Source: Clostridium cellulovorans 743B
GTDB lineage: Bacteria > Bacillota > Clostridia > Clostridiales > Clostridiaceae
Reading direction: 5' to 3'
Length of the DNA stretch: 64,000 bases
Assembly: GCF_000145275.1 (NCBI RefSeq)
Contig: NC_014393.1
Span: 1,860,001 to 1,924,000, forward strand
The translations under genes and the position numbers were made by a program. Under the pieces are notes generated by a model. That model had not been told where the DNA came from and did not search any database. It worked only from the letters and a program-made list of their open reading frames with translations. Positions 61,219 to 64,000 of this stretch are shown in pieces (positions within the stretch are counted from its first letter, which is position 1; every line of letters begins with the position of its first letter).

Positions 61219-61797
61219 ATGGAAACTAGAGAGATGGTTATAGAAACATTAAAAGAGGTTGAAGCTTTATTAGAAGGACATTTCTTATTATCATCAGGAA
61301 AGCATAGCAATAGATATTGTCAATGTGCAAAGCTTCTTCAACATCCAGATAAAGCAGAAAAAGTTCTAAAAGTAGTAGCTGATCAGTTAAAAGATGTAGA
61401 CTTTGATATAGTAGTTGGACCAGCAATGGGTGGAGTTGTTGTTGCTTACGAGCTTGCAAGACAAGTAAAGAAACCAGGAATATTTACTGAAAGAGTAGAT
61501 AATGTAATGACTTTAAGACGTGGTTTTGAAGTTAAAAAAGGACAAAAAATAATAATTTCAGAAGACGTTGTTACTACTGGTAAATCAACTATGGAAGTTG
61601 TGTCACTTTTAGAAGGAATGGGAGCAGAAGTTGTAGGTCTTTGCTGTATCGTAGATAGAAGAGCAAAAGGTGTTGAGGTTCCTTTCCCTATATACAGCGC
61701 TGTTAAACTTGATATAGAAAGCTTTGATATAGAGAATTGTCCAATGTGCAAAGAAGGAACACCATATGTAAAACCAGGCAGCAGAAAAATGGAATAG
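61219..61797 (+). CDS. pyrE: orotate phosphoribosyltransferase
   Basis: PyrE joins orotate and PRPP to make OMP. The 192-residue protein has SGKHSNRYCQCAKL, VGPAMGGVVVAYELA and the PRPP loop SEDVVTTGKST. The late region contains CPMCKEG, typical of this PyrE branch. It follows pyrD after 138 bp, a spacer with no evident terminator or promoter, so it is probably the last gene of the pyr operon. GGAGG lies 10 bp before the ATG. The carbamoyl-phosphate synthase genes carAB are not present. Confidence 0.95.
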   Translation: METREMVIETLKEVEALLEGHFLLSSGKHSNRYCQCAKLLQHPDKAEKVLKVVADQLKDVDFDIVVGPAMGGVVVAYELARQVKKPGIFTERVDNVMTLRRGFEVKKGQKIIISEDVVTTGKSTMEVVSLLEGMGAEVVGLCCIVDRRAKGVEVPFPIYSAVKLDIESFDIENCPMCKEGTPYVKPGSRKME

Positions 61798-61820
61798 AAT
61801 ATTACTTTTAACAATATTAG

Positions 61821-61866
61821 AAAGACTAAAAGTGCTGATAAAAATTTAGTACTTTTAGTCTTTTAT
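61821..61866. terminator. bidirectional terminator between pyrE and the collagen-like gene
   Basis: AAAGACTAAAAGT (61821-61833) and ACTTTTAGTCTTT (61851-61863) are exact complements with T and A runs on either side. Confidence 0.88.
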
Positions 61867-62738
61867 TATTCGATGGGTTTTATTTGTGTTATATAATAGG
61901 TAGCAACAGCTTCAGTAGCACTAATAACAATGCCAGCTTTAGAAGCTAAGACCTTAAATAGAGGAATAATATTTTCTCCAACTACCAGCTTATAGGTATG
62001 TCCTATTATAAGATGATCTCTTATTTCTTTTTCGCAAACCCCTTCATAATTTAAGGTTAAATATTCAGAAGTATTAATTAATTCTCCTTTAGATATTGCA
62101 CCATCAGCATATCTTAGGAATGCAATTTTAGGAATACTAACAATTTCATTACTATAATTTAGAATTGCTGTTCCAGTGTTTATTTTCCCTATAGACTTTG
62201 CGGGGATGTTTTTACCATAGATTGTTCGTATATCAACACTAAGATTTTTTGTTTTTAATAGTGTAAGAATGTTAATGATTTGTTTTATAGAGTTATCTAA
62301 TGGAAGATTTATGTCTATTCCAGATAAACCGTTGATTCCAGGTTTTCCTGGAAGACCATCTTTACCAGGAGACCCAGGATCGCCCTTAGGACCTTTTTCA
62401 CCGTCTTTACCAGGAGGCCCAGGATCGCCCTTAGGACCTTTTTCTCCGTCTTTACCAGGAGGCCCAGGATCGCCCTTAGGACCTTTTTCACCGTCTTTAC
62501 CAGGAGGGCCAGGATCGCCCTTAGGACCTTTTTCTCCATCTTTACCAGCAGGTCCAGGATCACCTTTAGGTCCAGTTTCACCATCTTTACCAGCAAGTCC
62601 CCGTGGACCTCGTGGTCCAGCTTCACCTGGAGGTCCCGCTGGTCCAGGAGCTGGAAGAGAATCAGAATTTTTTTGATTTAATAAGAAAAGCAATAATAGA
62701 AGACTTAAGCCATTGTTATTATTACCATAATTACTCAT
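61866..62738 (-). CDS. collagen-like repeat protein, probable spore-surface glycoprotein
   Basis: This 290-residue protein has a short N-terminal region (MSNYGNNNNGLSLLLLLFLLN), about 36 uninterrupted Gly-X-Y triplets (residues 32-140), and a roughly 150-residue C-terminal domain I do not recognise. The collagen part is dominated by five 15-residue units of GKDGEKGPKGDPGPx. Layout is that of BclA-like exosporium filaments: N-terminal anchor, collagen stalk, globular tip. The N-terminus lacks a cleavable signal, as expected for proteins deposited by the mother cell. AGGAG lies 5 bp before the ATG. The GC-rich repeats contrast with the surroundings. Confidence 0.85.
   Translation of the reverse strand: MSNYGNNNNGLSLLLLLFLLNQKNSDSLPAPGPAGPPGEAGPRGPRGLAGKDGETGPKGDPGPAGKDGEKGPKGDPGPPGKDGEKGPKGDPGPPGKDGEKGPKGDPGPPGKDGEKGPKGDPGSPGKDGLPGKPGINGLSGIDINLPLDNSIKQIINILTLLKTKNLSVDIRTIYGKNIPAKSIGKINTGTAILNYSNEIVSIPKIAFLRYADGAISKGELINTSEYLTLNYEGVCEKEIRDHLIIGHTYKLVVGENIIPLFKVLASKAGIVISATEAVATYYITQIKPIE
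62367..62591 (-). repeat. five 45-bp tandem repeats coding the collagen stalk
   Basis: Units of 45 bp encode residues 50-124 of the collagen-like protein. The middle copies are nearly identical (for example GGCCCAGGATCGCCCTTAGG in plus orientation), so copy number probably varies between strains. Confidence 0.9.
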
Positions 62739-63049
62739 CGCAGCTCCTAATAAAATGTTATATAATATTGTATTAGAATACTAAATAACATTATGATAAA
62801 AAATGCACATAAGCTAACTTAAAAAACCACCATAGTGATTATATGAATAAAATATAAATTTAATAACTAATTTAATTTTATTCAATATTAAATTTAAAAA
62901 TGAGTTCAGAAAATACTTAAAAGAACGATACTATAAATTAGGAAATATATCTCCTTGTATACATGTAATGTTCGTTATTATAGGGTGTTATTTTAGGTTA
63001 ATGAGATTTATGGCATTTAGATTATTAGGAATTAGAGGTAGATAGACAG
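62739..63049. other. divergent intergenic region
   Basis: This 311-bp AT-rich stretch must hold the promoters of the collagen-like gene (minus) and the acetyltransferase gene (plus). I could not assign either with confidence, and I see no gene. Confidence 0.4.
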
Positions 63050-63511
63050 ATGTTTATAAGAGATTACGAAGAGAAGGATTTAAGTGAAATATTGGAGGTA
63101 TTCTATAATTCCGTAAGGAATATTAGATCATACAACTACACAAGAGAAGAGATTGAACATTGGGCTCCAGATGAACCAGATATTGAGGATTGGAGAAGAA
63201 GTTTAGGAAATAGCATAACTAATGTAGCAGAATCTTCAGGAAAAATTATTGGTTTTGCACAACTGACTAAAGAAGGATATATTGAAAGGCTGTATATACA
63301 TAATAGCTTTCAAGGTAAAGGTGTTGGTTCACAACTTATTGCTGATATAGAGATGGAAGCTCAAAATCGTGGGATAAAAGAAATTATAGTTTATGCAGCA
63401 GAAATTGCTAAAGGCTTCTATGAAAAAATGGGCTATACTTGTTTGAAGAAAATGAGAAGAGATTATAACGGACTTATATATAATAACTATGTTTTAAGAA
63501 AAAAAATATAA
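63050..63511 (+). CDS. GNAT-family N-acetyltransferase
   Basis: This 153-residue protein has the GNAT fold. Strand MFIRDYEEKDLSEI is followed by the acetyl-CoA loop FQGKGVGSQLI (motif A) and the C-terminal YAAEIAKGFYEKMGY. It transfers an acetyl group to an amine of unknown identity. An acidic-aromatic insert (HWAPDEPDIEDW) near residue 45 matches a YafP/ElaA-like subgroup of small GNATs. The gene stands alone upstream of recQ. Confidence 0.85.
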   Translation: MFIRDYEEKDLSEILEVFYNSVRNIRSYNYTREEIEHWAPDEPDIEDWRRSLGNSITNVAESSGKIIGFAQLTKEGYIERLYIHNSFQGKGVGSQLIADIEMEAQNRGIKEIIVYAAEIAKGFYEKMGYTCLKKMRRDYNGLIYNNYVLRKKI

Positions 63512-63592
63512 TTATTAAGTATTAATAAAATTTATATTTACTAATAAAATTGTTAATAATTTAAATAACGAAAATATTGCAAGGAGATTTGC

Positions 63593-64000
63593 ATGAAATT
63601 AGAAATACAGCAATTATTAAAAAAATACTATGGTTATGATTCCTTAAGAGAAGCACAAGAAAAAACCATAGAAAAAATCTTAGAGGGCAAAGATACACTA
63701 ACGATAATGCCTACAGGTGGGGGGAAATCTATATGTTATCAATTGTCAGCTCTAATGCTTAAGGGAGTAACTATAGTTATTTCACCACTAATATCCCTTA
63801 TGAAGGAACAAGTGGATACCTTAAATGAACTTGGGATAAATAGTACTTATATAAATAGTTCTGTTGAAAAAAATCAGGTAATATCTCGAATTATGGCACT
63901 GAAAAATGGTGAATATAAAATTCTATATGTAGCACCTGAAAGATTAGAAAATTATGATTTTATTCAAGTGATTTCAGATATAGATATTGCAATGATAGCT
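63593..64000 (+). CDS. recQ: RecQ-family ATP-dependent DNA helicase, N-terminal part (continues beyond window)
   Basis: This is the first 136 residues of a superfamily 2 helicase. It shows the RecQ motif 0 (YYGYDSLREAQEKTI), Walker A (MPTGGGKS), motif Ia (ISPLISLMKEQVD) and the YVAPERL segment. RecQ unwinds DNA 3' to 5' in recombination and fork repair. AAGGAG lies 6 bp before ATG 63593. The gene runs off the end of the window, so the DEAH box, RQC and HRDC parts cannot be judged. Confidence 0.92.
   Translation, partial: MKLEIQQLLKKYYGYDSLREAQEKTIEKILEGKDTLTIMPTGGGKSICYQLSALMLKGVTIVISPLISLMKEQVDTLNELGINSTYINSSVEKNQVISRIMALKNGEYKILYVAPERLENYDFIQVISDIDIAMIA

Noticed and set aside
61446..61814. 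A 122-codon minus-strand frame over pyrE.
   Set aside because: Antisense shadow of a strongly conserved gene.
62269..62676. A long plus-strand frame opposite the collagen-like gene (rich in PGGPGSPLGPFSPSLP).
   Set aside because: It is the mirror of the GC-rich collagen repeats on the opposite strand and has no ribosome site.

Overview
The window is low-GC, AGA/ATA-rich DNA from an anaerobic, spore-forming Firmicute, most likely Clostridium sensu stricto or a close relative. The evidence is strong AGGAGG ribosome sites with many TTG/GTG starts, a nickel CODH-family enzyme, a class 1B dihydroorotate dehydrogenase pair (pyrK/pyrD), CbiK, and germination-type (Csp) subtilases. It appears to be ordinary chromosome. 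The only mobile traces are a family of about 100-bp palindromic elements and one decayed chemoreceptor gene.

Layout. 0-5 kb: the end of an HD-domain protein, then a LacI regulator, kduI (with three LacI-type operators and a promoter in front) and a heparinase II/III-family lyase, together a small uronate-polysaccharide locus. 5-7 kb: an orphan CODH-like gene whose active-site cysteine is replaced by glutamate. 7-7.8 kb: a gene-poor stretch full of short repeats. 7.8-12.7 kb: ribokinase, a YgaP-like membrane protein, a two-component system and an APH-fold kinase. 13-19 kb: copper handling, with an internally repeated lipoprotein, CopA behind duplicated CsoR-like operators, a 20-cysteine copper storage protein and an HMA-SafE-cupredoxin fusion. 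19-27 kb: CbiK, an MCP pseudogene, a large SpoIID-like wall protein and modABC. 27-33 kb: an OhrR-type regulator, ldh, prs and proBA. 33-37 kb: two tandem D,D-carboxypeptidases and an S1-domain protein. 37.5-40.3 kb: a GT39/GtrA/GtrB sugar-transfer operon.

40.5-54.5 kb: a GH25 lysozyme-like protein without a signal peptide, followed by seven consecutive same-strand subtilisin-like proteases of the Csp type. They fall into two subfamilies (order A A B B B A B), all with complete Asp/His/Ser triads. This is the most striking part of the window, because clostridia usually carry two or three csp genes. 54.5-64 kb: a 54-residue conserved-looking small protein, an HtrA protease, a pyrBCFKDE operon under a PyrR-type attenuator plus a second PyrR-like site at the ribosome site, a collagen-like probable spore-surface protein, a GNAT acetyltransferase and the start of recQ.

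Intergenic DNA is unusual in two ways. First, at least five full copies and one partial copy of an imperfect palindrome with ends like TATGTTNCAATAAAG / GAACATATATA lie between genes in the first 28 kb. Second, several intergenic segments exist as diverged tandem copies of 37-98 bp (upstream of ribokinase and copA, inside modABC, behind the SafE gene). One of these preserves a hairpin by compensatory changes.
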